A stretch of 64,000 nucleotides of DNA from Trematomus loennbergii (Eukaryota > Chordata > Actinopteri > Perciformes > Nototheniidae): positions 14,977,173-15,041,172 of the forward strand of contig JAAOOA010000028.1 of the NCBI GenBank assembly GCA_012861695.1. The letters are read 5' to 3'. The notes below the pieces were generated by a model. The model searched no databases, was not told the DNA's origin, and saw nothing but the letters and a program-made list of their open reading frames with translations. Each line of letters starts with the position of its first letter. Within the stretch, counting starts at the first letter, position 1. Both the position numbers and the translations under genes were made by a program. This document shows positions 38,925 to 51,490 of the stretch, in pieces.

Positions 38925-40079
38925 TTAACCTGTTAAGCCCTGAGCCTGTTTTTCAGGTCTCAGGCTCGAAAATGACATTCCCAGAACAAATGACCATATC
39001 TTCCCTTCTAAAAGGGTTAAATTAATAATCTTCTTTCTCAAAGTAAATGATAAACCTGTGAGTTGGATGTAGAATAGTCAGAATCAATATAGATGTTTTT
39101 TATTTTAAAGAAAATTCAGATTTTACATAGTAAAAAACTGTAAATGATAGTGTCCGTCCAAAAATTCTTTTTTACTTATAGTGAAAACTACCCTTGGATG
39201 ATGGGTTAGTAGACTAAAAGCTTTAGGAATCCAAAGTACAACATATAATAAGTACCCTGTATCAAGATTGATGCAAAACAAGTGACATTTGACCTTTTTA
39301 GAGAGGTTTAGCCAAAAACACTCCACCTCTGAGGTGATTTGGGTGGAAATGTTTTTTTTCTTCATATCTCTGGCCCCCCTTTGTCGATTTTGATGGTTGA
39401 CACCTCTTTCTGACCGTTAGAGCCAATAGAATCGAAGGGGAGTCCCCCACACACACTCATTATGAAACAAAAGGTGGGGGCTTTGCGCATGTAATTTTGC
39501 ATTAGAGTGAAACTATCTCTAGCTCTGACATCTAGAAACGGAAAAGCAGTTTTAATGCTCATGGATTATCAGAAATCATTTCAAAGGGACACAGACACAT
39601 TGGATTAGCCTATGGATTAACTTCAGCAGCGTTTTTATCGTTTTAATGCCATTGAAGACCACTTTGGAGAGACTACAGAGCCAAGGTAAGCATGTTAGCA
39701 TTTTTAGCTACCTAGCGCCACCTGTTTTGATGTCTGTTTTTGTTTATAACGTCGAAATTTCGTATAATTCAGTGATAATGAGGGTACCCTTCGATTCTGT
39801 GTCACCACACGATGTGAATCGATGTCATGGATGTGGAGAAAAGATAAATAATAAGGTTTTGTGAGTGATTTTCGGTGCAGTAATCTCTTCAGAGGCTCAG
39901 TGTTAGCATTGTGGGTTTTCTTTTGAAAAAAAAAAAATGATCAGTTAGATGAGTTTCTTCCCGTTACATGGATATAAAACATTCATAGTTTATTAAATGA
40001 ACATGCCCTCAGACACTGTTTCCTGCAAGATGTTGTGGCAGTGCCCCGGTACCGGGGTCTCTCGGGCTTAACAGGTTAA
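38925..40079. mobile_element. TTAA-flanked piggyBac-like MITE, copy A
   Basis: TTAA occurs at both outer ends (38925-38928 and 40076-40079), immediately flanking inverted termini CCTGTTAAGCCC and GGGCTTAACAGG. It is 1.15 kb with no transposase. It shares most of its length with copy B at 40643, including the segment around TGACATTCC and the stretch encoding neither strand. TTAA target use fits piggyBac; Kolobok also uses TTAA. Confidence 0.72.
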
Positions 40080-41437
40080 GGAGATATCTAAGAATGGTCC
40101 ACACATGCTTGGACTGATGAATATTCATCTATGATAGCAAATTAAAACCACTTGAATTATCCCAAATGTTTGAGTGACATTTATGGAAGTGCAAAACTGC
40201 ATTGTTGGATTGACCCTTTAAGGGGGCTGACATAGCCTCTAACTTTTCTTCTCAGAGGTCAGAATGCAGGGCTGTGTGCTGTGCTGTGCCTCCAAAGTGG
40301 TTTTGGGCTTGCTGAAGTGCACTTTGCGATGACGCACCAAACTGTCGGGGACCCAAGGCTGAACCCAGCTGCTCCCCAGCTCCCAGCAACAGCTTTCTAG
40401 ATGGAGGCATTCAGCCTTCAGGCAAACCTATTTCAGTACATTTGGATACCGATTATATGGGTCAGTTACAGATGGTCAACAAGGTCATTTTTAAATATTT
40501 CCATTGAGCCTACTTTGAATGTTGTGCTCATATCTTATTCCAGGGCTGCGTTTACAAGCTAACATTTGGTGGGTTTTAATGAAACCCTGCTTTGGTTTAA
40601 GCCCTGGTGCGTTTTATGTTGGCACATTATGAGTGCAGTTAGTTAACCTGTTAAGCCCGAAGCCTGGTTTTTTTCAGGCCTCAGGCTCGAAAATGACATT
40701 CCTAGATTATCTTCACTTCTAAAAAAGGGGTAAATTAATAATTTTTCTCAAAGCAATGATAAACATGTGAGTTGGATGTAGAAAAGTCAGAATCAATACA
40801 GTATAGGTTATTTTATTTTAAAGTAAATTCAGATTTAACATAGTAAAAAAATGTAAATTATAGTTTCCGTCCAAAGAAAACCCATTACTTATAGTGAAAA
40901 CCACCCTTGAATGATGGGATAGTAGCCAAAAACCTTTAGGAATCCAAATTATAACATATAATAAGTACCCTGTATCAAGATTGATGCAAAACAAGTGAGA
41001 TTTGACCTTTTTAGAGAGGTTTAGAAACAAAAACCCACCTCTGGGTACATTTGGGTGTATTTGCCATATCTCTGGAACCCATTGGTCGATTTTGGTGATT
41101 GACACCTCTTTTGAACCGTTAGAGCCAATAGAATCGAGGGGGGTTCCTGAATCTACCTAAACATTACCATTATTGAGGAGTTAGAGTGATGCGCACGCCA
41201 GGGTTCCTGCAGGTTTCGCCAACTCAAATTTAAGACTTTTTAAGACCTTTTTAAGACCACTTTGAATAGAATTTAAGACCTATTTCACGGCAAGAAAGTA
41301 TGAAGGAAAATTGCTATGAAAGAAGAAATACGTCCCATAAATGTATTCATGTTCAACATAAGAACAATGACTGAACATAACAGCATAACAGTACAGAACT
41401 GTGTATGTGTGTGTGTCTCTGTGTGCGTGTGTGTGTG

Positions 41438-41872
41438 GGCTGTGCAATTAATCATATTTTAATCGCAATTACGAAACAACATAATCGATTATTTTGCTTT
41501 GCTAGGTTGTGACAGTGCACTACAACATATTTGATTAATTAATTTTAGTCTAATTTATTTTTATTTATCATATTTGTATATGTTTAGTAGCTTGTGGAAG
41601 TGCGCTCCAAAATATTTGTTGATCTTGTTTATTGGTATTTATTATTTTTGATATTATTTATTTAAATGTATCATTTATTTAATTTATTTTTTCAGTTGAA
41701 TTATACGTTCAGGGTAATCAACAGTTAAAAAGATACTGTCCAAATTATTATTTGTTTTAAAGTTCAATAAATGGATGTTTTCAAAGTCAATTAATAATTG
41801 TATTTAATAATTGTGATATCAATTATTGACCAAAATAATCGTGATTATGATGTTTGCCATAATCGAGCAGCC

Positions 41873-41875
<3 letters not shown>
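41438..41875. mobile_element. hAT-N-like element inside a GT microsatellite
   Basis: The left end GGGCTGTGCAATTAATC pairs with the right end ATAATCGAGCAGCCCTA as an imperfect inverted repeat. GT repeats on both outer sides mean it landed in a microsatellite, so the exact target duplication cannot be read. Non-coding. Confidence 0.65.
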
Positions 41876-41946
<71 letters not shown>

Positions 41947-41972
41947 GTGTGAGAGAGAGAGAGAGAGAGAGT
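41876..41972. repeat. (GT)n then (GA)n microsatellite
   Basis: About 70 bases of GT followed by GA from 41950. Confidence 0.95.
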
Positions 41973-42136
41973 GACAAGAGCTATATTCAGAGCTCTGCTG
42001 CCTTGGCTACAATCTTTCATCGTTGCTGTTGTATGATTGGTGTTTAACTACGGTATTTAGCGTCTACAGCACCTCCGCTTTTAGGGTTGACGTAGACCCA
42101 AACGTTGCCCGGAGGTCCCACTGTGTTGTTGCGGGA

Positions 42137-42200
42137 GCTGCTGCACTAGCTAACGCTGCACTAGCTAACGCTACATTAGCCAACGCTACATTAGCCAAAC
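42137..42200. repeat. 15-base tandem repeat, four units
   Basis: Units of the form GCTGCACTAGCTAAC, the last two changed to GCTACATTAGCCAAC. It lies inside the hAT-like element. Confidence 0.85.
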
Positions 42201-43234
42201 AAACGCTAATTTATTTTGCAAAAGGTGCAGCGGGCTTTAAACACGTTCCCCTCCCCTGGTTTCAACCAAGCACTAAATTGATGTTTTCCAACCAATAACG
42301 GTTGAACTTACACTTCCCCATATTTATTCGAAGATACATGAGTTTCTGACTGCCGCTAGCTGAAGCTTGGTTGCTAGGTTACTAGCTAGGTGTTCTCCAA
42401 TAAGGGGCCGGCGGAAACAAAGTTAGTGATTACTGGTTCCATGTTGATTTATTTCAATACAAATTGTTGGGGGGAACTGAAAGGCTATTACCATACTGGT
42501 TACTTTGCAGCCCGGACATTTCCCCCAAAACACATTTAGACGCTATCGCAACACAGAAGTACCTTTCAAATCCGATCATTTTTAAGACCTTCTAAATCAT
42601 ATTTAAGACCTTTCTTATTTTTTTGGCCATATTTAAGACCTTTTTAAGGCCTTAAATTCATATTATCAAATTTAAGACTTTTTAAGACCCCGCGGGAACC
42701 CTGGCACGCAGTTTGCCCAAAACGGAAAGCTCTGTTACACTCTAATGAAAAATAGGTTTATTGCTAGAAATGTTATGATGGATTATCAGTAATAATTTCA
42801 AAGTGACACAGAGACATTGGATTAACCTTCAGCAGAGTTTTTATGCGTTTTAATGCCCTTGGCCATAACTTTTGATCAGAAAACAGCAAAGGTAAGACGT
42901 ATTTGCCGCTTTGGCCCTGTAAAGTAAAGTTGTGTGTTCTGGTCGCACAGTGATGATACTTATACCAATGGAATCTGTGGAATCTCAGCTTTCATATGAT
43001 ATCTAGTTTGTGCAGATAGCATGAAGTATAGAATATCGCTACAGTGAGTTATGTGCACAAATTGGGCCACACTCTTGACCTAGTTATAACCAAAGGTCTC
43101 AATATTTCTAACCTCATGGTCACTGATGTTGGCCTCTCGGATCACTCCTGCATCTTTTTCAAAATGAATATCAGCATTTCTACGGGAAAACACAGATTCT
43201 CACAAAACGACACATAACTGAAGACACAAACAAG

Positions 43235-45643
43235 TTGTTTATTGAGGCTTTCTCCTCCACTATCAGACTTCCATCCAACAGTGTTGATGATATGGTGGAT
43301 CATTTCAGATCAAAAACTACATGTCTGATTGATGCTCTTGCCCCTGCTAAAGCAAAACCCACCTCTGGTAATAAAGCACCATGGAGAAATGCCACGCTAG
43401 TGAGGCTGCGAAAAAGACATTGTAGAAAAGCGGAACACAGGTGGCGCAAGTCACATCTTCTCATTCATTTTGAGATATTTAAGGACAGTCTTCATAGTTA
43501 TAATCTTGAACTACGGAACGCAAGACGTTCCTTTTTCTCCGATATAATCAGCAAAAACAGCAATAACACACGTGCGTTATTTTCAATTATTACATGGTTT
43601 AGTTGAATACTCGATTCTGATTAGTCAATTTAGAACACGTGACACGTTGTTAATCCAGAACAGACAGACCGCTGTCAAGGATTTATTGACCGTTGTTAAG
43701 GACGCTCACATATGCACAAAGAAGTCCGTTCGATTTAACTGTGTATACAGTTTTGGCCGAAAAGCAAACTGCATGCCTTCATGCAGATCTAGATCCCTCC
43801 GCTTCGCGTCGGGCTCCTGATCAGCCTGTCGGTGTTCTTTTCCCCATAATGACCGCGTCGCTGCACATTATCCCTTACCTGTTGACCGGCTATCAAACCC
43901 CCGCATACCAATTGCCACTGAACTCCTCTCTACTGAGTCATGCAACAAATTGCATCATTTTTTACAACCAAAATTGAAAATATAATATTAACGGTGAGTG
44001 CCTCCATTTCGGGAAAGGGGTCTATGGCAACCATTCATCCTCTTAAAATACACTTAATCCACAAGACACAATTTGATCCCATCAGCCATAATGCCCTTGA
44101 AAACATTGTGTTGCATTTAAGTGCTTCCTCCTGCTGCTTAGATAGTATTCCCACAAGCTTCCTGAAACATGTTTTTAACTGCATGGCATCAGAGCTACTA
44201 TAGATAGTCAATACCTCCCTCAGATTAGGACAGTGCCCAAAAGCACTAAAAACAGCAGTAATCAAGCCTCTTTTAAATAAAAAAAACCTAGACAACTCAA
44301 TCATGCAGAATTATAGGCCAATTTCAAACCTACCCTTCTTGGGTAAAATTATAGAAAAAGCTGTTTTTCATCAGCTCAACTCTTTTTTGGCACAAAATAA
44401 CTGCTTTGATGCTCTCCAGTCTGGATTCAGAGTCCATCACAGCACTGAGACCGCACTTATGAAGGTCTTAAACGACATATATTTAAACACAGACAAGGGT
44501 CAAATCACTATTTTGGTACTGCTGGACCTCAGTGCCACCTTTGATACAGTGGACCACAAAATATTACTGGACAGACTAGAAAACTGTGTTGGTTTATCTG
44601 GCAAAGCACTTCATTGGTTCAAATGGTATCTGCAGGACAGGGACTTCTTTGTGTCTGTTGGTTCTTTTAAATCACAAAAAACAGCAATGACTTGTGGAGT
44701 TCCCCAAGGGTCGATTCTTGGTCCAATTCTATACAACATATACATGCTTCCACTAGCCCAGATCCTAAAAGTAAACTAAATGTCGTACCACAATTATGCG
44801 GATGACACTCAGTTATACATTACAATAAAGCCTGGCGACTACGGACCACTACAATCCCTCACCAACTGCATGGAACAAATCAGTAGCTGGATGAGCAACA
44901 ATTTCCTACAATTAAACAAAAAAAACAGAGACAATTATCTTTGGTGCCAAAAGGGAGGAACGGGCTGAAGTAAGCGCTAAACTAGAAGCCTTACTGCTAA
45001 ATACATCGGAAAAGGAGAGACATCTAGGCGTAGTTCTGGACCCCGACCTCAATTTCAAATCCCACATCAACACAATTACTAAATCAGCATACTATCACCT
45101 GAAAAACATAGCCAGAATTAGAACATTCATGTCTCAACAAGACCTTGAAAAACTAGTTCACGCATTTGTTTTTAGCAGGCTTGAGTACTGTAATAGTGTA
45201 TTTACAGGTCTCTGTAAAAAATTGGTTAAAAAACAACAACTAATCCAGAACGCCGCTGCCAGAGTCCTGACTAAAATAAAAAGAGTCGAACACATCACCC
45301 TGTACTCAGATCTCTGCACTGGCTACCAGTAGCTTACAGAATCGATTTTAAAATTATATTGCTAACTTATAAAGCATTAAATGGTTTGGGACCCCAATAT
45401 ATGTCCGACATGCTGCCCTGTTACGAGCCTCCCAGAGCTCTGAGATCATCGGGGGCGGGCTTACTCATTGTTCCCCGGCTCAGAACCAAACACGCCAAAG
45501 CTGCTTTTAGTTTTTATGCTCCCCACAAATGGAATAAACTTCCAGAAAACCTGAGGTCTTCACCAACGCTGAGTTCTTTTAAGTCGAGGCTAAAAACACA
45601 ACTTTTAGAGCTGCTTACCCAGAAGCCTTTTAACTTGTTTTAG
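43235..45643 (+). pseudogene. L2-type reverse transcriptase, broken
   Basis: Reverse transcriptase motifs are readable in order across several frames: NYRPISNLPFLGKIIEK, QSGFRVHHSTETALMKVL, the aspartate motif LLDLSATFDTVDHKIL, GVPQGSILGP, and the catalytic YADDTQLYI just after a stop near 44776. The C-terminal part (HAFVFSRLEYCNSVFTGL, YKALNGLGPQYMSDML) follows after further stops. Stop codons, frameshifts and an insertion near 43590 make it inactive. Related enzymes copy their RNA at a nicked target. Confidence 0.88.
43590..43882. mobile_element. unidentified insertion inside the L2 copy
   Basis: The L2 protein reads RALFSII before it and resumes with DRLSNP-like codons near 43883, so about 290 foreign bases were inserted. 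The insert contains TTCTGATTAGTCAATTTAGA and GC-richer sequence than its surroundings. Ends and family are not resolved. Confidence 0.5.
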
Positions 45644-46570
45644 CACCTACCATATTTACAATGTTGTTTTTAAACTATTTTGTATCTCATTAATGCATTG
45701 TTTTTATGAATCTGTTATTCCATTATGTTTATTATTGTGTTCCTCTGTTGTCTTACTATTATGTGTTAATGATCATGTAAAGCACTTTGAATTGCCTCTG
45801 CATCTGAAATGTGCTATATAAATAAACTTACCTTACCTTACCTAAGTGCGTTAGCACTCTTTCGCTTAGTTCTAATTCAGAGGCTTGGTGTTACCCTTGT
45901 GTTTCGTTTAGCTAAAAACGCCGGCGGGGGCAATCGGGCATAACAGGTTAACACTCTGTCCGAACCAAATAAACAGGTTCAGGACCGCTTGATTCCAAGT
46001 GAACCATGGTGTAGTTTAATCACAGTGAGAAGAAAATCCGAAAAAAATAAAGCGCAGGGATTATGGGCTGCCGGCATGGGCATTCATTGAGATGGACTGA
46101 GGTGAACAGCAGGTTAACATGAGTGGGAGAGGATTATCTTGGACTCTGGCAGATCGACGTTGTTTGCAGGATATCTGGGTATCAGAGATGAATACATTTT
46201 GGGTGTCAAAAGTCAAGGCCCAAACGTACACTTGGAATCAAGGATTTGAAGTTCTTGGTCAAAAGTTTAAACAATGAAGGGTAGGCTTGGGAATCGAAAC
46301 TCGGTTCCAAATGAGAACCGATAAGAAAATGCCCTGTACCAGGTACCCATACAAAATACACAATTTCGGTTCTGCTTAACGGTTCCTAAACGCGGTAGAC
46401 TAACCCTTTAGAAAGCCTACATATCTGCACCGACGTAGGCTAATACTACGTAGCTATCTGTAAGGACATGTAGTAACGTGGCGACGTCACGCATCAACGG
46501 AACAGCAGCGTGTGATTTGATTTGTTTACATACCCAGCATGCACGGCTCAGTCACTTCATAACACCAAAG

Positions 46571-49500
46571 ATGGATTGCGGTAAACGCTCAAAAGTGTGG
46601 CTCCACTAAACACAAAAAGAGAAAGGCACAATGCAATGCCTGTGGCAAGCTAATAGCTTGTTCATCAGGTTGCACTTCAAATTTAAGCAAACATTTAAGA
46701 CAGCACGGCATCGAGATAAAATAATGTACAGTCTTTAGTGGCTTGCGGTCTCCGACCCGAGTATGGCATCAATAGCCAGCACTAGCACCCCGGACCCGCC
46801 GCTTGCATGTCCAGAAGTGCCAGGTACAGCTCGCCGCGACACACCGTTCTCTTTGGCATTAAAAGGAAAGCTGACCAAAGAAAAAACGGAGGAGTTTCAC
46901 AGAGCGGTAACAGCATTTGTTGTCAAAGGGCTACATCCCTTCTCGGTTGTCGAAGCTCCGTCATTTAGGTAGGCAAGGTTAAAAAAAAGTGTGACGATAG
47001 TAGGGTAGTAAAAGCCAGGTACTGTTATAAAACTTATGTTGAATATTTTTTTGCAGGGAAATGACCAAGGCCCTAAATCCAAAGTACACGCCTCCCTCCA
47101 GAGATAGCTTAAGCAATGAATTGATTCCTGCCTGGTATAAGGTGGAAAAATCAAACATTGTATTTGAGCTAAGTGGTGTTAGCAAAGTTGCCATAACCAG
47201 CGACGGCTGGACAAGCATTTCACAAGACCATTACCTTACAGTGACAGCTCACTATATCATTGAGGGAAAGATGAGACAAAAAGTTCTCAGAACAAAAGCC
47301 ATCTGCAGCCAAAACAGGACAAGTGGTGGCTGAAGAAATTGGAGAAATTCTGCAAGAATTTGGCATTATCAATAAAATAGCGGCTGTCACGGTTGATAAT
47401 GCAGCGAACATGGATGTGGCCATAAAAAGGCTACATTTCATAAAGCTAGGCTGTTTTGCACACACACTCACTCACACAATATTGGGGCACAAAGTGTCTG
47501 TTCTCTGGCATCGGTGACAAAATGGACAGCAAAGATCAGGGATGTTGTCGTCTGGATGAAGCGTTCATCCATGTGAAAGACTGTGCTCCGGGAAAAGCAA
47601 CAACTCCTAAGTAAGCAACCCTCAGATTATTTCATTTAACCATTCTATACGACAGCTCATTAGTGCATTATGTACATTTCGAAGGTCTTAATTTGTTAAC
47701 ACAATGCAAGAAACATTATTAGGGATGCTCCGATCGATCGGTCACCGATCGAGATCTGCCGATACTCACTCTCTACCGATCGATCGGTGCTCTCTAAACA
47801 TGCCGATCGCGAGGGCCGATCGCATGACGTAAAATACATGACACTTTTCTCTGTACGCGGCAAAACAAGCTCGCCAAAATGGCTTCACCGGTCTGGCATT
47901 ATTTTAAGGTGTCCGAAAAAGACAGTAAAATAGCGGTATGCAACGTGTGTGTGAAGCAGAAATCCTGCAGCTCCACCCGCTGTGACGGACCGGTGAGCGG
48001 AGCAAAACACACAAGAGTTAGACCTAACACACTTAGCTATTTTATCTACCTCTGGAACAAGCTAAACTAGTTATAAATATGTTTATTCTTCACTGTCGGC
48101 CTCACACATTACTGGATCAGCGAGCTGCATGAGACGATACTGACGGGCTGTCAGGAGAGGGAGAGAGGGGGGGAGAGAGGGGGAGAGAGGGGGAGAGAGA
48201 GGGGAGAGAGAGAGGGAGAGAGCGCTTCCGCTCATTTATCCCGTGGTATTATCCAAAGTGAATGTAAACTTGAATAATATACATAATTTGAATGTAATAA
48301 TTAAGTTGATTGTTGTTTGTGGAAGCTCCAGTGAATGAGCCCCATTAACTGAGTTTTAAACATCACTTTAAATGGAAGATTTAAAGTGATGTTTAAATCT
48401 TCCATTTAGGCCCCGCCCACTCGATCGGATCGGCGATCAGTATCGGCCGATACTGATTCCGGCGATCGGCCCCAAAATTGGCGATCGGAGCATCCCTAAA
48501 CATTATATAGATCTTATAAAAACTGAATCTTCTTATATAGATGATCATGATTCATCATCATGAGACAAGATAACTTTATTGTCTGTCACAAAGCGAACAC
48601 AAACAATGCATATTTAAAATGCATTTAAGCACATACGGTACACATACACGTAGAATAGAAATAAAACTGTTCAAAAAATAATCACATTTCTCAATCAGAT
48701 TTTCTTGTTCGTCTTATAGATCTGCCAAAACACTCTCTAATTCTTGATGTGAGAACTCGTTGGAATTCCCTCTACATGATGTTGGAACGATTCCTTGAGC
48801 AATATCCTGCCATTCAAGCAGCCAGCCTCGATCAGCGTCTGAGAAAGCCAATGGAGAGGGACCGACTTGCTCGACTGACAGAGGACGATTTTAGAAGGGC
48901 AGAGGAATTCATCCATCTGATGAAAGTCTTATACACATCCACACTCTGTGTTTCCTCTGAAAAGAGCCATCCTTCCAATTCTCCGAAAGCTTGAGAAGCA
49001 TTTCACTGTTGATGAAGAGGGAGACACAGTGTTGGTGTCCAGCCTGAAGCAGGCTGTCTGGGGAAACCTTTCCAAGCGGTACCAAACTGATGGCATCAGA
49101 AACTCTCTTGAAGAGGCCACTGCATTAGACCCTCGTTTCAAACACCATGTGGAGGACAGCACTCTCTGGGACCGGATCAAGAAGAAGGTGATGGTAGGAA
49201 AGCTGACTGAGTCTGAACAGCCAACAGAACAGGACCGTGGTGAAAAAGATGGTGTAACACAGCAGCAGTCTCTCACTCAAAGAGAGAATGAGGAGGAAGA
49301 AGATGGAGAGGAGAGTGAGGAAGAGCAGGAGCAGCCACCTCCCTGCAGCAGCAAGAGGGCTAAAATGACTCTGCTTGAGGAGCTTTTGCTGCTGAAGACA
49401 GCCTGAAGATAAATAACTTATCAACAAGCACCACGTCCACCCAGCAGTACCAGACTGACAGAGAGCTGAAGATGTACCAAGACATGCCACCTACAATGAC

Positions 49501-49697
49501 ATCTGATGACCCTGCTGCCAAACAAAAGAACCACTTATCCTTTGCTCTCAGAGGTGGCCTTTTCATATTTGTGTGTACAGGCTTCCTCAACCCCTAGTGA
49601 GAGGGTTTTCTCCACTGCTGGAGATACAATTTGCCCAGAAAGATCATGCATACTACCAGAAAAGGCTGATATGCTGATTTTTCTCAACAAGAACTGT
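46571..49697 (+). pseudogene. hAT (ZBED-like) transposase, broken
   Basis: Pieces of a hAT transposase appear in order. A BED-type zinc finger (QCNACGKLIACSSGCTSNLS, then KHLRQHGI) is at 46640-46725. A Pro/Thr-rich linker ends at a donor-like TTTAGGTAGG near 46968 with an acceptor TTTTTTGCAG at 47056. The catalytic core follows with ITSDGWTSISQDHYLTV and TVDNAANMDVAI, then RTRWNSLYMMLERF and EEATALDPRFKHHVE. The C-terminal dimerisation region is STPSERVFSTAGD. Stops, frameshifts near 47310, 48950 and 49405, and the nested element at 47720 make it inactive. Confidence 0.88.
47720..48498 (+). mobile_element. nested hAT deletion derivative with a BED-finger fragment
   Basis: It is flanked by the 8-base repeat AACATTAT (47712-47719 and 48499-48506). 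Its termini TAGGGATGCTCCGATCGATC and CGATCGGAGCATCCCTA are inverted repeats, and GATCGG words recur at both ends. It keeps the first part of a BED-finger gene from 47879 (MASPVWHYFKVSEKDSKIAV, then CNVCVK), after which the coding region is lost. It also holds a GAGAGGGG-type repeat (48161-48222) and a small palindrome near 48360-48415. Confidence 0.88.
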
Positions 49698-50737
49698 TGA
49701 GTTAGCCAGGTGTTGTGTCCTGAATGCACTTTGGTTCAACCATTTGGCCCTTATTGTTGCTCGGACTGACTTTTTCTTTTCTCGAACAGGAGGACTTATA
49801 TGACTTATGTCAGTAGGTTTCCTGCTGCTACCTCAGTTGAAATAAAGCACAGCTATTGTGTATTTGTTTGTATTTATAAAAATGTCAGTTAAAGCTTGAA
49901 AGAATAAAGATATTTTTGTTATCTAAACGTTTGACCTCTTTCTTTTACAATTTTGGAATTGAAACGGGGAATCGATAAGAACCGGAATCGATAAGCAGAA
50001 TCGGAATTGGAATCGATACATTTCAAACGATACCCATCCCTAATGAAGGGTCAGTAAAGCTTGTAAGAAATATCTTTAATTTTGGTAAAACTCAAGGCTG
50101 ATCGATTACCTTCTTGGGGTCAAAGGTCAAATGTATAATAGGACAAATTGACATTTTGGAAAGTCATGGATGTAAACTGCAAATGAACCGTTTGCTGATG
50201 CATACACCCACGAGGTGGTTATTCCAGTACACCAGGCAACGGTAAACTCATTAGCCTCCATGAATGACGCATCCGTTTTGATCTTTGAGGTAAATGCAGA
50301 GAAATCCTTTAGCTAATTTGTGTAATAGGCCTGCTGAAAATGCAACACAGGTCACAGTTTTCCATAATCTGATAAATGACATCTGTTATGAAGAAATCAA
50401 AACTCAAAAGGAGTTTTTACAGACCAGAGGAGACCTAGGAAACACAAAACCTGAGTTGTTAATATTGTTTATATCCCCAACACGTAAAACCGCTCTGAAA
50501 TCCTGTCCCTATGCGCAGGCCTGTCCCTGCTCCCTGCCCTGTTTAATGCAGCTAATATTGGCATGTGTATGTTGCTAATGCTTAAGTCTATCTCTCCAAG
50601 CCAAGGACAGGGGTAGGTGAAAGTCAAACTGCAGCATCACATACTCACTCACAGCTGTCACTACCTCTGGAAAAGACAAGCACTTAGAGGGAGGGAGAGA
50701 GGGGGAAGGGAGGGAGGAGGAAGGCAGCGGGCACTAA

Positions 50738-51490
50738 TGGCGCATTTCCACTGCAGCGCGTAGCACGGTTTAAGCATGCCGTGCCAAACCCGGCCCGTTT
50801 TTTGTTGCGTTTCCACTAGGGGTAGTTCCGGCTAACGGGTACCGTTTCACAGTTTTCTGGCACTCCAAAATCCAGGTTCTTTCCGGGCCAACAACAGGGC
50901 TGAATATGCTAAACTAGAGAGAGAATCGCTGGCAAGGGGGCTACAACTACAACAAAATGAACATATTTAACCGTGATTTAATTGTAATACACGTTTCAAA
51001 ATGATGCCGAAGTAACAACATACTGATACCGGTTAGTAAAAACCATGAATTAATGCTTTGACAAGTCTGCAGACAAGATGGCAGGCGAAAAACCTTTTAA
51101 AATGCGTGTTTTCTGAATGGAGATCGGCTAAGCTAACGCAGTGTATGCTCCGACCGTCCACACTCACAACAACGGCCTATACAGACATAAATAAACCAGC
51201 GACTGTATTCGCCATGACACAGACAGTCTGTGGTTTGTACTTGTTTAACTTTTGTCTAGTTTCTGAACAGAGATGAGGAGCTGTGAGCTTGAGTGCTAAC
51301 AGCTAACGGCTGATGTTGGTTTTGTGGTTCGCATTGAAGATGACGTCGCGGCTCCGCCTACACTGCGTTACTATAGTTACTGCCCCAGCTACTAAACTGT
51401 AATGGAAACGCAGCATAAAGTGAGCCTGGCCTACCAAGACCTAACTATACCGTACTAAGCCGTGCGAGGCCCTGCAGTGGAAATGCGCCA
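50738..51490. mobile_element. Harbinger-like MITE with TAA duplication
   Basis: Inverted termini TGGCGCATTTCCACTGCAG and CTGCAGTGGAAATGCGCCA are perfect over 19 bases. TAA directly flanks both sides (50735-50737, 51491-51493), matching the three-base TWA target of PIF/Harbinger elements. It is 753 bases with no transposase, and the near-perfect termini suggest a fairly recent insertion. Confidence 0.8.

Larger units (their letters stand above)
41199..42703. mobile_element. hAT-like non-autonomous element (CAGGGTTCC ends)
   Basis: Termini are CAGGGTTCCTGCAGG and CGCGGGAACCCTG, with subterminal AAATTTAAGACTTTTTAAGA words inverted at the other end. Direct repeats of GCACGC abut both sides (41193-41198, 42704-42709). 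It carries a further element at 41438-41875, a GT/GA microsatellite and a 15-base tandem repeat. No transposase. Confidence 0.75.
43058..45845 (+). mobile_element. L2-like LINE, 5'-truncated
   Basis: The sequence enters at the C-terminal end of the LINE endonuclease (GHTLDLVITKGLNISNL, DVGLSDHSCIFF), passes through a reverse transcriptase, and ends in the L2-type tail GCTATATAAATAAACTTACC followed by repeated CTTAC units. It lies antisense to map4 inside copy B. A further foreign block of about 290 bases interrupts it at 43590. Confidence 0.85.
40643..45951. mobile_element. TTAA-flanked piggyBac-like MITE, copy B, twice interrupted
   Basis: It starts TTAACCTGTTAAGCCC and ends GGGCATAACAGGTTAA. 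It is homologous to copy A along 40643-41198, 42704-43057 and about 45846-45951. The 5.3-kb span is explained by two later insertions: a hAT-like element (41199-42703) and an L2 LINE (about 43058-45845). Removing both leaves about 1.0 kb, close to copy A. Confidence 0.75.
46282..50042 (+). mobile_element. hAT transposon with 8-bp target duplication
   Basis: The 8-base repeat ATGAAGGG flanks it exactly (46274-46281 and 50043-50050). Its termini TAGGCTTGGGAATCG and CGATACCCATCCCTA are imperfect inverted repeats, with GATAAGAACCG-type subterminal words at both ends. It is 3,761 bases long including a 779-base nested element. The interior is a decayed ZBED-type transposase gene on the plus strand, antisense to map4. 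Confidence 0.9.
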
